A stretch of 64,000 nt of DNA from Closterium sp. Naga37s-1 (GCA_947471745.1 CANJKZ010001028.1:1024501-1088500); one strand, 5' to 3'. Counted from the stretch's first letter, positions 22,435-33,838 are shown. Translations and numbers: made by a program. Notes: generated from the sequence alone by a model not told the origin.

Positions 22435-23166
22435 TCGCGATACACCACAGTCTTCCCCTTGCGCCACAAGGGTGAGGTCATTGAGGTTTTGATCGACTGG
22501 ATCCGCGGTGCCCGTCGCCAGCTCAGCGAGAGTTTCGGCTCGGACCTTTCTGTTCTGCGTCTGCACTCAGACAGAGGTGGTGAGTTTTCCTCCGACCTTC
22601 TGAGGGCCTTCTTTCGTGCGGAGGGCATCCGCCAGACGTTCACGTTTCCGGCCTCCCCACAGCAAAATGGGATTGCTGAGCGCCGCATTGGCATGGTCAT
22701 GGACGTCGCTCGTACGTCCATGATCCATGCGGCTACTCCCCATTTTTTGTGGTCGTTCGCGGTTCAGTACACTGCGCATCAGATCAACCTTCAGCCTCGT
22801 GTCTCCTTGCCGGAGACCACACCTACTCTGCGGTGGACGGGGAAGGTTGGCGATGCGTCTGTGTTCCGTGTCTGGGGATCTCAAGCTTTTGTCCACGATG
22901 CTTCCGCGGACAAGCTGTCCTCCCGTGCCGTTCCCTGCGTCTTCCTTGGCTTCCCCCCTGACGCACCTGGGTGGCAGTTTTACCACCCCACCTCGTTTCG
23001 TGTTCTGTCCTCTCAGGACGTCACGTTTGACGAGTCGGTATCTTACTACCGTCTCTTTCCCTACTGCACTGCCCCTCTCCCCCCCCCCGCCACTCTTCCT
23101 AGTACCAGGTACTCCTCCGGTAGACCCCCTCCCCCCTCAGGGTCCTGCCCCCTCAGGTGTGTCCTA
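22435..23166 (+). pseudogene. Element D integrase core, C-terminal part
   Basis: It continues the frame after the tag: HSDRGGEFSSD (second Asp) and SPQQNGIAERRIG (Glu), then WTGKVGDASVFRVWG and the DESVSYYRLFPY tail with a short C-run. The three catalytic acidic residues exist but are divided by the stop. Confidence 0.85.
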
Positions 23167-23204
23167 GGTAGACCCTGTCGAGCTTGTCAAGGTAGCTGTC
23201 GACT

Positions 23205-23715
23205 CTGGTGCTGCTCGGGGTGCTGAGCCTGTGGGTGCGGGGCCTGGGGGTGCTGAGCCTGGGGTTGCTGAGTCTGAGGGTGCGGAGCCTGGGATTGCTG
23301 AGCCTGAGCGTATGGAGCCTAGGGGTGCTGAGCCTGGGGGTGCTGAGCCTGAGCGTGCTGAGTCTGGAGGTCCTCCGGGTGTCCCATCACGGCTACGTGA
23401 GTGGTACGTTCGGCGCTGTAGCCGTGCTGCTGGAGGTGCTTCTGGAGCTGGAGCTGCTGGAGGTGCTGCTGGTGCTGGAGGTGCTGCTGGAGCTGGAGCT
23501 GCTGGAGGTACTGGAACTGGTGGTGATGCGGGAGTTGTAGCTGGAGACCCTGGATCTGAGGGTACTGGTGCTGTCTCTGCTGTTTCTGGAGGCGCTGCGC
23601 GGCCGCGGCCGTACTACGTTCCGCTCCTTCAGCAGGTTCTTGGTCTCCCGCCTTCTACTGGTCCTACTCCTCCCATACTGAGTCCACCGCCTGTCCAGTC
23701 ACAGTCGCAGTAACG
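23205..23715 (+). repeat. Element D integrase-RT linker minisatellite
   Basis: 15-bp GAEPG-type units lie at 23205-23370. Gly/Ala units (ggtgctgctggagctggagc) lie at 23430-23530. This linker is shorter than in A and C. The conserved end PRPYYVPLLQQVLGLPP follows at 23600-23660. Serine/proline-rich sequence with no recognised domain continues to 23919. Confidence 0.8.
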
Positions 23716-23919
23716 GCCAGCCTCTCCACTGCCTCGTCCTTCTCCTTACTCTGGACCGACTAGAGGTCTTACAGAGCGTCGTGAGCCTGAGTCTCGTCCT
23801 GCATCCCCTGAGTCTCGTCCTGCGTCACCTGAGTCTCGTCCTGAGTCGCGTGTTCGCGCTGTTCGCACTGGTCGACGTGTTCCGCGTCATGTCCTCCTCC
23901 TGTCCCCGACACTCACTAT

Positions 23920-24217
23920 ATGACTCTGCGTCCTTCCACTGCTCCAAAGCGTGTCCCTCTGCCGTCTCCTCCTGCGTCCTCTCTTCCTGACGGTCCGGAC
24001 CCGGAGTCTGACTCCCTTCGTGCTGCTAGTCCTACTGTCACGCGTTTTCTGGCCACTGTTGTCACTGACCCTTCGTTTGAGTCCACTGCTGCGTCTCCTC
24101 TAGTTGCTGAGCTTGTTGACTTTGCTGCCGCCTGTCGTCTAGACTACGCCACTCGTCTTGTTGCTGAGTCTGAGTCTGTGTCTGTCTATCCTCCGTCCGT
24201 CGGGGGTGAGTTTGCTC
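23920..24217 (+). pseudogene. Element D RT-proximal segment, 5' of the G insertion
   Basis: It reads MTLRPSTAPKRVPLPSPP to VGGEFAL, collinear with element C (11294-10990). It is interrupted at 24218 by the LTR of G and resumes at 26020. Confidence 0.8.
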
Positions 24218-24475
24218 TGTTGGAGTAGGCTAGAGCTCGCTCTGGCCTTTATTTTGGTGTTCTCTTATCATTCCACCATGCTTAGAGCGAGTTATGCTTC
24301 CAGGTTCAATTTAGGTTCATTTCGTAGCTATAGTACAAACTGAACACACCCTAAGTTCAATTAGGGTTTCCAATTCCTTTCTAGACTTGTATCTCGACAC
24401 TTCTTTCCTAATACAATTTTTCTCTCGCTACCTTCTCTCTTCCTAGCCATGGCTACCACACTCTCAGTTTTAACA
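24218..24475 (+). repeat. 5' LTR of element G, 258 bp
   Basis: It begins tgttggagta and ends cagttttaaca, directly before the primer site. The LTR carries ccctaagttcaattaggg, a short near-palindrome. No second copy occurs in the window. Confidence 0.7.
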
Positions 24476-24489
24476 TGGTATCTAGAGCC
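24476..24489 (+). other. Primer-binding site of element G
   Basis: The sequence tggtatctagagcc matches the initiator-Met tRNA primer site tggtatcagagcc with one inserted t. Confidence 0.75.
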
Positions 24490-25284
24490 AAATCCTTGGC
24501 GTTTTGTCCCAATCTATATCTCTTAGTACGGTTTAGGCCTTAGGCATCCGGCGCGCCACTTTTTACCTAGTCGAAAATTATCTTCCCTAGTATTTCGACC
24601 CTTAAAGTTCTTTTTTTTTTTTTCAATCACGGAACCTTCCATCCATCACCCGAGGTCTCCCTGCCTAGTCACGCGCCCCGTCCCCTAGTCGCGCGCCCTG
24701 TCTCGTCGTCGCGCCGTCCTCCCCCCCCCCCCCCCCACCTCGTCGCGCGCCCTACTCACCGCCGCGTCGCGCGCCCTGCCCGTCGTCGACGTGCGCGGCC
24801 TCCCCGCCGTCGATGCGCGCGCGCGTCTTGCCCACCGCCCTCCATCTCCTTGGCCACCCTTCCCTCCTCCCAGCCACCCTTCCTTACCCTCTCGTGGGCG
24901 GCCTGCCACACCTCCCTGCAGGCGCCTTTCCCTCCCCCCCGTGGTGCGCCTTCTTCTGCCGTTTTCTGCACCACCTCCTCCTTCTCCCCTCACCCCATCC
25001 GCCTCTTCACCCTCCTCCTCCTCTCCTCATTCCTTCCTCCCTTCCGTGCCTTTCCTCCCTTCCTCCACTTCCTTCCCCTCCGCATCTGCCACCTGGCTGC
25101 GTGTTACTGATTGCCACTTGGTGATCGTGACCCTACTTCCTCCCCACACTCCGCTCCTTCACCCTCCTCCTCCTCTTCTCTCTCCCTCTATTTCCCCCAC
25201 CCTCTCACCTCTTCCTCCGCCTCTCTTCTCTCCCTATCTGCTGCAGCTGGTAGCTGTCCGTGTTTCGTCGCCTTCCACACATTT
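24490..25284 (+). other. Element G leader and unrecognised pyrimidine-rich region
   Basis: Frames here are open because of strand composition (mostly C and T). They encode Pro/Ser/Leu-rich sequence with no visible gag domain. A run of about 16 C lies near 24721-24736 and a T-run near 24610-24622. Nothing else is supported. Confidence 0.5.
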
Positions 25285-25700
25285 CCTCCTCCTCGTATTT
25301 CTCCCCTCAGCGGCGCAGCAGCAGACTCCTTCGCCCCTATCCCTCCTCCTCTTATTTCTCCCCTCAGCGGCGCAGCAGCAGACTACCCCGCCGTTTTCCC
25401 TCCTCCTCTTATGTCTCCCCTCAGCGGCGCAGCAGCAGACTACTTCGTCGCTATCCCTCCTCCTCGTATTTCTCCCCTCAGCGGCGCAGCAGCAGACTCC
25501 TTCGCCCCTATCCCTCCTCCTCGTATTTCTCCCCTCAGCGGCGCAGCAGCAGCCTACCCCGCCGTTTTCCCTCCTCCTCTTATGTCTCCCCTCAGCGGCG
25601 CAGCAGCAGACTACTTCGTCGTTATCCCTCCTCCTCTTATTTCTCCCCTCAACGGCTCAGCAGCTGACTACATCGCCCCTATTCCTCCTCCTCTTTTCTC
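25285..25700 (+). repeat. 57-bp coding-type tandem repeat in element G, about 7 units
   Basis: The unit ctcccctcagcggcgcagca recurs at 25301, 25358, 25415 and onward, at a constant 57-bp step. In one frame each unit encodes a 19-residue block of the form PPPRISPLSGAAADSFAPI. Variants alternate regularly (SFAPI, YPAVF, YFVAI), suggesting a higher-order unit of three. Confidence 0.88.
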
Positions 25701-25779
25701 TCTCCAACACTGCTTTACTGCTATCCCCTCCCCCATATGGGGCCTCTTCTCGCTCTTACCTCTCTTCCTCTCTCCCATT

Positions 25780-26019
25780 GCCTCCAGTCAGGGTCATCGC
25801 TATTTTCTTCTTCTCGTCGATGACCATTCTCGCTTTGCCACTGTCTATCCCCTCCGTGCCAAATCTGACGCCCCCTCCCTCATCATTCGCTGGGCTGAGC
25901 AGGCGCATCTTCGCTTTGGCCGCCCTGTCGCGTGCCTCCACTCTGATGGTGGTGGCGAGTTCTTTAACCACTCTCTTTCTTCTTACTGCTCCTCTCATGG
26001 CATTCGCCAAACCTCCACC
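25780..26019 (+). pseudogene. Element G integrase core fragment, fused in frame to D RT
   Basis: It reads GHRYFLLLVDDHSRFATVYP and CLHSDGGGEF (two catalytic Asp-type positions), then SSHGIRQTSTA. It stops before the catalytic Glu segment. The frame passes without a break into D (MDVLEDRQEEFECFA). Confidence 0.8.
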
Positions 26020-27700
26020 GCTCTTGGCATGGACGTCCTTGAGGACAGACAGGAGGAGTTTGAGTGCTTTGCCACTGCTTTATCACATCATCTCGTGTCC
26101 ATGCTGCTTGCCCCTGAGGGAGACCCGGATGCACCAGACATTCCGACCCCGCGCTCTTACGCAGAGGCGATAGAGGGTCCCTACTCCTCTCAGTGGCAGA
26201 CAGCCATGGAGACAGAGATGGCTTCCTGGAAGTCCATAGGCACCTAAGCCGACGAGGTTACCCCGCCTGGGTCGAACATCGCCAGTGGCATGTGGATTTT
26301 CAGGGTGAAGCGGCCGTCGGGTTCTCCGCCTGTCTTCAAGGCGCGTTACGTTGCACGAGGGTTCAGTCAGCGATAGGGAGTTGACTTCTTCCAGACCTTC
26401 TCCCCTACCCTGAAGATGACCACTCTTCGGGTGCTGCTGCACGTCGCCGCTCAGCGTGACTACGAGCTACACTCTCTTGACTTCAGCACAGCCTTCCTAC
26501 AGGGCAGCCTGCACAAGGAGATCTGGCTGCGCCGCCCACCTGGCTTCACTGGGTCGTTTCCTGCTGGTACCCAGTGGAGCCTCCGGCGGCCAGTCTACGG
26601 TCTCCGCCAGGCACCCCGTGAGTGGCACGACACACTGAGGTCTTGCTGCTCTTGGGTTTGCTCCTTCTACTGCTGACCCGTCGCTATTTCTACGCACCGA
26701 CGCCACTCTGGCACCGTTCTACGTTCTCGTGTACGTAGACGACCTCGTCTTTGCTACTGCTGACACTGAGGCGCTCGCCCACGTGAAGTCCGTGCTGCAG
26801 AAGAGACACACGTGCACAGACCTGGGTGAGCTGACAAGCTATCTTGGCTTGCGGATCACCCGGGACAGAGCACAGCGCACCATTACCTTGACTCAGTCAC
26901 ACATGGTGCAGCAGGTCCTTCAGCGCTTCAGCTTCACGTACTCCTTGCCACAGTCCACTCCTCTGCCTACCGGTCACTCGCTCTCAGCTCCACCTTCGGA
27001 CGAGTCCGTAGAGCCGAGTGGCCCGTATCCAAAGCTTGTGGGCTGCGTCAAGTACCTGATGACCTGCACTGGACCTTGCCTACCCTCTTAGCATTCTAGC
27101 ACGCTATGTCGCTCCTGGCAGACACAGGAAGGAGCACGTGGATGCAGCAAAGAGGGTGTTGCGCTACTTGTGCAGTACGTCGGGCATGGGGCTCATGCTT
27201 GGAGGATGGGCTTGAGTTGTCCTCACTGGTCACGCAGACGCTTCCTGGGCTGACGACTTGATTACGCAGCGGTCGTCACAGGGTTGCACCTTCAGCCTTG
27301 GCTCTGACTCTGTCTCTTGGCGGTCTACCCGCTCGTCTTCTGTTCTCAGCTCCAGTTGTGAGGCTGAGATCTATGCAGGGGCCATGGCTGCATAGGAGTT
27401 ACTCTGGCTCACCTACCTACTGACCGACCTGGGAGAGCCGCCTCGTTCTCCTCCAGTGCTGTACGTCGACAACAAGGCCATGATTGCCTTGTGTCAGGAG
27501 CACAGACTAGAGCACAGAACGAAGCACATCGCTCTGCGGTACTTCCTTGCTCGAGAGTTGCAGCACCATGGTCAGCTTCGTCTTGCTTACGTGGCCACTC
27601 AGGCCAGCACTACTGATGTTTCACCAAGGCACTTCAGCCTTCTGATCATCAGCGTTTCTGTACTGTTCTAGGCCTTGTACCTACTGTGCCTCACTTGCTT
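26020..27700 (+). pseudogene. Element D RT and RNase H, multiply interrupted
   Basis: RT resumes at MDVLEDRQEEF. A taa stop at about 26246 replaces Tyr in the GTYV segment, and a tag near 26375 falls in FSQR-GVDF. The domain from LHSLDFSTAFLQG is good. A frameshift near 26640 precedes an intact YVDD (about 26735-26746). RNase H sequence with stops (26960-27660) reads VLYVDNKAMIALCQEHR and ends near 27670. RT residues (GLRITRDRAQRTI) place it in family 1. Confidence 0.85.
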
Positions 27701-27938
27701 ACTTCTTGACTCTACTTGTACTGTGATCTCTATACATATACCTGCATGCTTACACTTGCTAGGTTGTGTTCACTGTATTGCTTGTTCTCCTTTCTATAAC
27801 TCTGCATGTGAACTGGCCTTGTGGCCATTTGCTTGTGCTCAGAATGCGTGGTGACATCGTGATCCACCCTGAGCTTGCTTTGCCTTTCTTGACCGATCTT
27901 GTGACCTCTTGTTCTCCCCCACTTTGCCTATGGGGGTG

Positions 27939-28069
27939 TGTCAAACTTATATGCTATAGTCTGTCTAGGCTGTAGTGGGGTAGTTCATATAGGGTACAAC
28001 ACTTTTAGGTTTCCTACTTGTACCCACCTGCTTCCTAGTTCAGTCATTCCTTCCTTCACAATTCTGACA
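27939..28069 (+). repeat. 3' LTR of element D, 131 bp
   Basis: It begins tgtcaaac and ends ttctgaca. It is preceded by tgggggtg (polypurine tract). It matches the LTRs of C in reverse complement. It abuts copy 2 of the segmental duplication at 28070. Confidence 0.9.
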
Positions 28070-28944
28070 CGAAATCCAATTGTGCGACTCCAAACAGTTA
28101 TAAACTGTTCCCGGCAGAATCCCTGCTTTTGCAGCTGCACGATGTCATATACCTTGACGGTCCAGATGCTTTGCAACCGTACGCGACCTTTCGTGTCTTT
28201 CCGCCTTGTCGTCTTCATACTCCTTTCTGTGTGACCCGCTTGCTACTATCCGCAGTGCATAGTGTTTTTTCACAATTTACTATTTGTAACAGAAACAAGC
28301 AAGCAAGCAAGGCACTCTACCCTGTCTCTTGCCTAAGTATTCTGCACGTGGTTACCGTTGCTACCAACGGTGCTCCCACTTCGCCCAAATCCCCACTTAT
28401 CCCGCTCGCTATTTTATAGTTCCCGCCTGCTTCACTACAGTTCTTTCCTTCACTAGCTACTTGTCTTGCTTTTATATTGTTTCATTATACTCCTACCATT
28501 AAAAGCATGACAGCTCGACGCCACTTGCCGCACCCAGCAACTCTGATTTTCTCGCGCGCAGTTGATGACAGCTTGAAGACGCCAACTCACACAACAGCCG
28601 CTTCCGACAACTTCGAACGTGAGATGACGACGATCTTGTCCACGTCAGCCGCTACACAGAATCAGCTCTGAAATTGACGAAATCGAAGACATTTAACTCA
28701 CGCAATTAATGCGACAACAGTGATTGCTGTCCACCACCCGGGGGGGGGGGAGGTCATGGTCAATCTTGACCGTCAAAGGCAAGGATCCGGCGGTGCCGAG
28801 GAGCGCCTGTTAATCTAATGGTCGCGAGGAGCAACTACCCGTTCTCCTAGCCTGGTAGTGCACACTTGCTGGCCCCTCGGCATCCTTTCCTGTCCCCCCA
28901 CCAAGGGGTAATACACTCTAAAAGCGGGGTGAGCTAGGAAAGTA

Positions 28945-28956
28945 GCTCTGATACCA
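28945..28956 (-). other. Primer-binding site of element K, second copy
   Basis: gctctgatacca is identical to 17102-17113. The K LTR starts two bases on, at 28959. Confidence 0.85.
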
Positions 28957-28958
28957 AG

Positions 28959-29751
28959 TGTTATGGGTTGTACTGTCAGAGTGTGCGGAAAATATTATAA
29001 AGAGACTGTGATTGCGGAAGACTCGGTATACAACGAAAGTCCGAAAAAATATAGGGTGAACACGTGCTAGGCGAGGACCTCAGGACGTGCGTGGTTTGGG
29101 AGTGTCGCGATTAGTTCGGGGCGACTCGGAGCTGGTTCAAGTTCGGGGTGAAACCGTAGGCCGAGTTGTCAAATAAAATTTACCGGTAGATGTTTTGTTA
29201 GTTTGCTAGGCTAAAGTGAGTTGCATATTATAGTGTACACAGTTTCCCTCGACATTCCTACTTGTACCTCTTGCCCTACTAGTCAATCATCCATTCCTCT
29301 AGTACTGGTATCACACTAGTTCCTTCCTTGACCTAAATTACCTACCTAGAAATGTTCCTAGGCTCGTCTCCGCCAGCCAGCCTTAGCCACCGAGGCGCCT
29401 CCGCCAGCCAGCCTTCCCGTTGACCTCAGTGCAGTAGCAGTCGCGCGCTCCCTTTTAGCCTCAAACGCGCGCCTTCATTCCGCGCACGCCAGGACAGTGC
29501 GCGCCAGCATAGCGCGCTTAGCAGCGCAGCGCGCGCCAGCATAGCGCGCTTAGCAGGGCAGCGCGCGTCATGAAAACGCGCCTACATAGCGCGCGCGCCA
29601 GCACAGCAAGCGCTAGTGACGCTCGCGTGCCAGCAAAGCGCACGCGCTCAACAGGCAGACGCACGCCAGCACATAATGCGCCTCCGCAGCACGCCCTGCC
29701 ACTACACGCGCCACAGCGCACACCGCCACTGCTGCGCGCACTCCACCCGTT
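28959..29751 (-). repeat. 5' LTR region of element K, second copy
   Basis: It is collinear with 17116-17910, with small indels. One is a gcgcgccagcatagcgcgctt-type duplication near 29500-29550 that copy 1 lacks; another is the absence of one gccaccgag unit. Confidence 0.65.
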
Positions 29752-29884
29752 TGTCAAGAGAATGAACGAGAATGAATGAACTATGAAACAGTTGGGTACA
29801 AGTACTAACCCTAATTGGGTTGTACCCCTTATGGGCTTACCCCACTAAAGCCTACACAAATGTAAGCACTATAACATTCTGACA
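29752..29884 (-). repeat. 3' LTR of element H, 133 bp
   Basis: It begins tgtcaaga and ends ttctgaca, followed by the c-rich complement of the polypurine tract. It sits at the position equivalent to the E LTR at 17911. Confidence 0.88.
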
Positions 29885-30110
29885 CACCCCCATAGGCAAA
29901 GTGGGGGAGAACAAGTGGTCACAAGACCAGTCAAGAAAAGCAAACAAGCTCAGGGTGGATCACAAAGTCACCACACAGTCTGAGCACAAGCAAAGGGCCA
30001 CAAGGCCAATTCACATGCAGAGTCATATAGAAGAGAACAAACAATACAGTGACCATACCCTAGCAAGTATAACCATGCAGGCATATATATAGATCACAGT
30101 ACAAGCAAAG

Positions 30111-31860
30111 TCACGTAGTGAGCAAGTGAGGCAAAGTAGGCACAAGGCCTAACATAGTATAGAAGCGCTGATGATCACCAGGCGGAAGTGCCTTGGTGAA
30201 TATATCAGCAGTGTTGGCCCTAGTGGCCACGTACGCAAGACGAAGCTGGCCACGCTGCTGCAACTCTCGAGCAAGGAAGTATCGCAGAGCGATGTGCTTC
30301 GTTCGGTGCTCCAGTCTGTGCTCCTGACACAAGGCAATCATGGCCTTGTTGTCGACGTACAGAACTGGAGGCGAACGAGGCTGCTCTCCCAAGTCAGTCA
30401 GCAGGTAGGTGAGCCAGCATAGCTCCTGTGCAGCCATGGCCCCTGCGTAGATCTCAGCCTCACAACTGGAGCTGAGAACCGAAGACGAGCGGGTCGACCG
30501 CCAGGAAACAGAGCCGGAACCAAGGCTGAAGGTGTAACCCTGTGACGACCGCTGCTTAGCTGAGTCGTCTACCCAAAAAGTGACCGCTTGACCGGTGAGG
30601 ACAACTGGACCCCGTCCTCCAAGCATGAGCCCCATGCCCGACGTACTGCACAAGTAATACAATACCCTCTTCGCAGCATCCCAGTGCACTTTCAGTGCCT
30701 ACCGGGAGCCACGTAGCGAGCCAGAAGGCTGAGAGGGTACGCGAGGTCAGGTTGTGTGCACGTCATCAGGTACACGAGGCAACCCACTAGCTCTGGGTAC
30801 GGAACACTCGACTCTGCGAACTCGTCCGAAGGTGGAGCTGAGAGCGAGAGGCTGGTAGACAGAGGAGTGGGCTGTGGCGAGGAGAACTGGAAGCCGAAGC
30901 GCTGAAGGACCTGGTGCACCATGTGTGACTGAGTCAAGGTGATGGTGCGCCGTGCTCTGTCCCGGGTGATCTGCTAGCCAAGATAGCTGCACAGTTCACC
31001 CAGGTTAGTGCAGGTGTGTCTCTTCTGCAGCTCCAACTTCACAAGGGTCAGTGCCTCAGTGTCAGCAGTGGCAAAGACGAGGTCGTCGACTTACATGAGG
31101 ACGTAGAACGGCGGCAGCGAGGTGTCGGTGCGTAGAAACAGCGACGGGTCAGCAGTAGAAGGAGCAAACCCAAGAGCCGCAAGTGTGGTCCTCAGTGTAT
31201 CGTGCCACTCGCGAGGATCGTGGCGGAGATCGTAGACTGGCCGGCAGAGGCTCCACTGGGTACCTGCAGGAAACGACTCAGTGAAGCCAGGTGGGCGGCG
31301 CAGCCAGATCTCCTCGTGCAGGCTGCCCTGCAAGAAAGCTGTGCTGAAGTCCAAAGAGTGCAACTCGTAGTCATGCTGAGCAGCGACGTGCAGCAACACC
31401 CAAAGAGTAGTCATCTTCGTGGTGGGGGAGAAGGTCTGGAAGTATTCAACCCCCTGTCGCCGACTGAAGCCTCGAGCAACGTAACGCGCCTTGAAGGCAG
31501 GCGGAGAACCCGGCGACCGCTTCACCCCAAAAATCCACATGCCATTGACTATATTCGCCCGAGACGGGGGAACTGCGGCGACGTAGGTGCCTGTGGTCTT
31601 CCAGGATGCCATCTCGGCATCCATGGCTGCCTGCCACTAAGAGGAGTAAGGACCCGTAATCGCCTCTGTGTAAGAGCGTGGGGTCGGGATGTCTGGTGCA
31701 CCCGGGTCTCCCTCAGGGGCAAGCAACATGGAAGCAAAACGAGGTACAGCAGCTGCAAGACACTCAAAGTCCTCCTGCCTGTCCTCATGGACGTACGTGC
31801 CAAGAGCACACTCACCCCCGACGGACGGAGGATTGGCAGACGCAAACTCAGCAACAAGAG
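30111..31860 (-). pseudogene. Element H RT and RNase H, inactive
   Basis: From 31860 down: NPPSVGGECALGTYVHEDRQED, then a taa near 31637, then EMASWKTTGTYV, FKARYVARGFSRR, TTKMTTLWVLLHV, LHSLDFSTAFLQG and LPPFYVLM. A TAA (31093-31091) replaces Tyr of YVDD. A stop after GLQI (tag, near 30975) and a one-base deletion near 30690 follow. RNase H (SCEAEIYAG, VLYVDNKAM) is open from 30689 to 30111. Confidence 0.86.
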
Positions 31861-32840
31861 CAGTGGCGTAGTCTAGACGATAGGCAGAGGCAAAGTCAAG
31901 CAGCTCAGCAACGAGGGGAGACGCAGTAGCAGACTCAAAGGAAGTGTCAATGACAGCAGTGGTGAAGAGACGAGAGACAGTGGGACTGGTAGCACGAGCG
32001 AGGTCAGACTCAGGGTCAGGGACCTTAGGAAGAGAGGACTTAGTAGGAGCAGGCAGAGGAACACGTAGTGGAACAGAGGAAGGACGAAGTGCCATAGCGT
32101 GCGTGCTCGGGACAGGAGGAGGACGCGAACGAGGAACGAGACGAGCAGTGCGAACAAGCGAGACAGGACAAGACGCATGCTCACGACGCTCTGTAAGGAG
32201 AAGGACCAGGCAGTGGAGAGGCCAGCTGTAACGGCAGCTGCGACTAGTCAGGTGGTGGACACAGGAGGGGAGGAGTAAGGCTAGTAGAAGACGGGACACC
32301 AAGAACCTGCTGAAGCAAGGGAACAAAGTACGGTCGCGGCCGCAAAGCGCCGCCAGGGTCAACAGCTCCAGCTCCTCCAGCTCCAGTGCCTCCCGCGCCA
32401 GCGCCTCCAACTCCAGCGCCTCTAGCGCCACTGCCTCCAACTCCAGCTCCTCCAGCTCCAACGCCACCAGCGCCAGAGCCTCCAGCTCCAGCAGCTCCAG
32501 ACTCCGCAGGGTCTCCAGCTCTAGCGCCCCCAACACCACCAGTCCCGGCAGCTCCTGTACCCCGGCTCCAGCAGTAACTCCATCACCTCTTGCTCCAGCA
32601 CCTCCAGCTCCGGTAGCTCCACTCCGAAGGCGTGCGCGCCGAACAAGCCACTCACGCAGCTGCTGCGGAGACAGTCTCGGCGAAGCACCAGCAGAACCTC
32701 CAGACGAAGCAGCACCCATAGGCTCAGCACCCCCAGACTCCGCACCCTCCCACTCAGCACCCCCAGGCTCAACATCCTCAGGCTCAGCACCCCCAAGCTC
32801 AGCAACCCCAGTCTCAGCACCCCCAGGCTCAGCACCCCTA
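31861..32840 (-). pseudogene. Element H integrase-RT linker, repeat-rich and partly open
   Basis: Repeats of a gagctggag/ggcgctgg type (32360-32620 on the - strand) encode Glu/Leu/Ala- or Gly/Ala-rich sequence, depending on frame. GAEPG-type units lie at 32720-32940. Conserved landmarks are RLSPQQLREWL (about 32680-32650) and a Ser/Leu-rich stretch to the RT start. Confidence 0.7.
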
Positions 32841-32842
32841 GT

Positions 32843-33778
32843 CTAAGCACCCCAAGGCTCAGCACCCCCAGTCCTTGCACCCCCAGGCTCAGCACCCCCA
32901 GACACAGTACCTCGAGCAGCACCTGAGTCTACAGCTACCTCACCAAGCACAATACCAGGGGGTGGGCTTACCTGAGAGACACCTGAGGGAGCAAGACCCT
33001 GAGGAGGGAGGGGGTCTACCAGAGGGGGACCTGGAGCAAGGAAGAGCAGCAGGGGAGGGAGAGGGGCAGAGCGGTAGGGGAAGAGTCGATAAAGGGGAAC
33101 CGACTCGTCAAACGTGACGTCCTGAGAGGGGAGGACACGGCGCGAGGTAGGGTGGTAAAACTGCAAGCCAGGCGCGTCAGGGACAAAGCCAAGGAAGACA
33201 CAGGGAGTGGCGCGGGCGGAGAGCTTGTCCGCGCACGTATCACGGACAAAGGCACGAGAACCCCAGACCCGGAACACCGACGCATCGCCAACCTTCCCCG
33301 TCCAACGGAGTGTGGGCGAGGTCTCCGACAAGGAGACACGGGGCCAGAGGTTGAGCTGATGCGCAGCGTACCGGACCGCAAACGGCCACAGAAAATGGGG
33401 AGCAGCCGCATGGATCATGGAGGTACGAGCGGCCTCCATGACTAAGCCAATGCGGCGCTCAGCAATCCCATTTTGCTGCGATGAGGCCGGAAGCCGGAAT
33501 GACTGGAGAATGCCCTCCCCATGACAAAAGTCCCGCAAGAGGTCGGAGGAGAACTCACCACCTATGTCAGAATGCAGACGCAGGACAAGAAGGTCCCGCT
33601 GGAACCGCTCGCTGAGCTGGAGACGGACTGTGCGGATCCAAGGGATCAAGACATCAACGACCTCACCCTTGCTGCGCAAGGGGAAGACCGTGGTGTACCA
33701 CGTGTAGTCGTCAACGACAAGCAGAAAGTAGCGCTCGCGGCCCTGTCCACTGACGCGGGCGGGGCCCCACACGTCCAT
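32843..33778 (-). pseudogene. Element H integrase core
   Basis: A frame of about 311 residues has MDVWGPARVSGQGRERYF (first Asp), RLHSDIGGEF (second Asp) and SSQQNGIAERRIG (Glu). It also has the family tail WTGKVGDASVFRVWG and DESVPLYRLFPY, and continues into GAEPGGARTGGAE repeats. It is the best-preserved integrase of family 2 here. The zinc-binding part lies in the next frame upstream (HHRLGHPSLPRLRGM, about 33980-33920), with a stop after EGR at about 33840. Confidence 0.85.
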
Positions 33779-33838
33779 GTGGAGAGTCTGTAGGGGAGCA
33801 GTCGTCGGGGGAAACGAGGAGGAGTGAGGAGCGGCGCG

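Larger units (their letters stand above)
24218..26019 (+). mobile_element. Element G: partial copia retrotransposon inserted in D
   Basis: It starts with an LTR and a primer site of a third copia type. A pyrimidine-rich, gag-like region and half of an integrase core follow. It ends abruptly inside the integrase at the resumption of D, with no RT, RNase H or 3' LTR. Only about 4 bases (gctc) match on the two sides, so a normal target duplication is not established. The last 250 residues of G fuse in frame with D's RT region. Confidence 0.78.
19665..28069 (+). mobile_element. Element D: family 1 Ty1/copia element lacking a 5' LTR, with nested partial element G
   Basis: Leader, gag, protease, integrase, linker, RT, RNase H and 3' LTR lie in order on the + strand. 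The 5' LTR and primer site are absent, and the leader is fused to an RNase H tail. A foreign copia segment (24218-26019) splits the RT N-terminus. Further lesions are a gag deletion near 20290, a C15 run that breaks gag, a tag in the integrase, and stops in RT and RNase H. Confidence 0.88.
28070..31184. repeat. Segmental duplication, copy 2
   Basis: It is the counterpart of 16227-19344. It contains the K leader (28070-28944), primer site (28945-28956), K LTR region (28959-29751), the LTR of H (29752-29884), and RNase H and RT of H to 31184. The shared TAA stop in the YVDD box is at 31091-31093. Confidence 0.9.

Noticed and set aside
24490-25284. Overlapping Ser/Pro/Leu-rich frames that could be taken for a gene
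   Set aside because: The pyrimidine-rich strand keeps all three frames open. No conserved motif is visible until the integrase piece near 25780.
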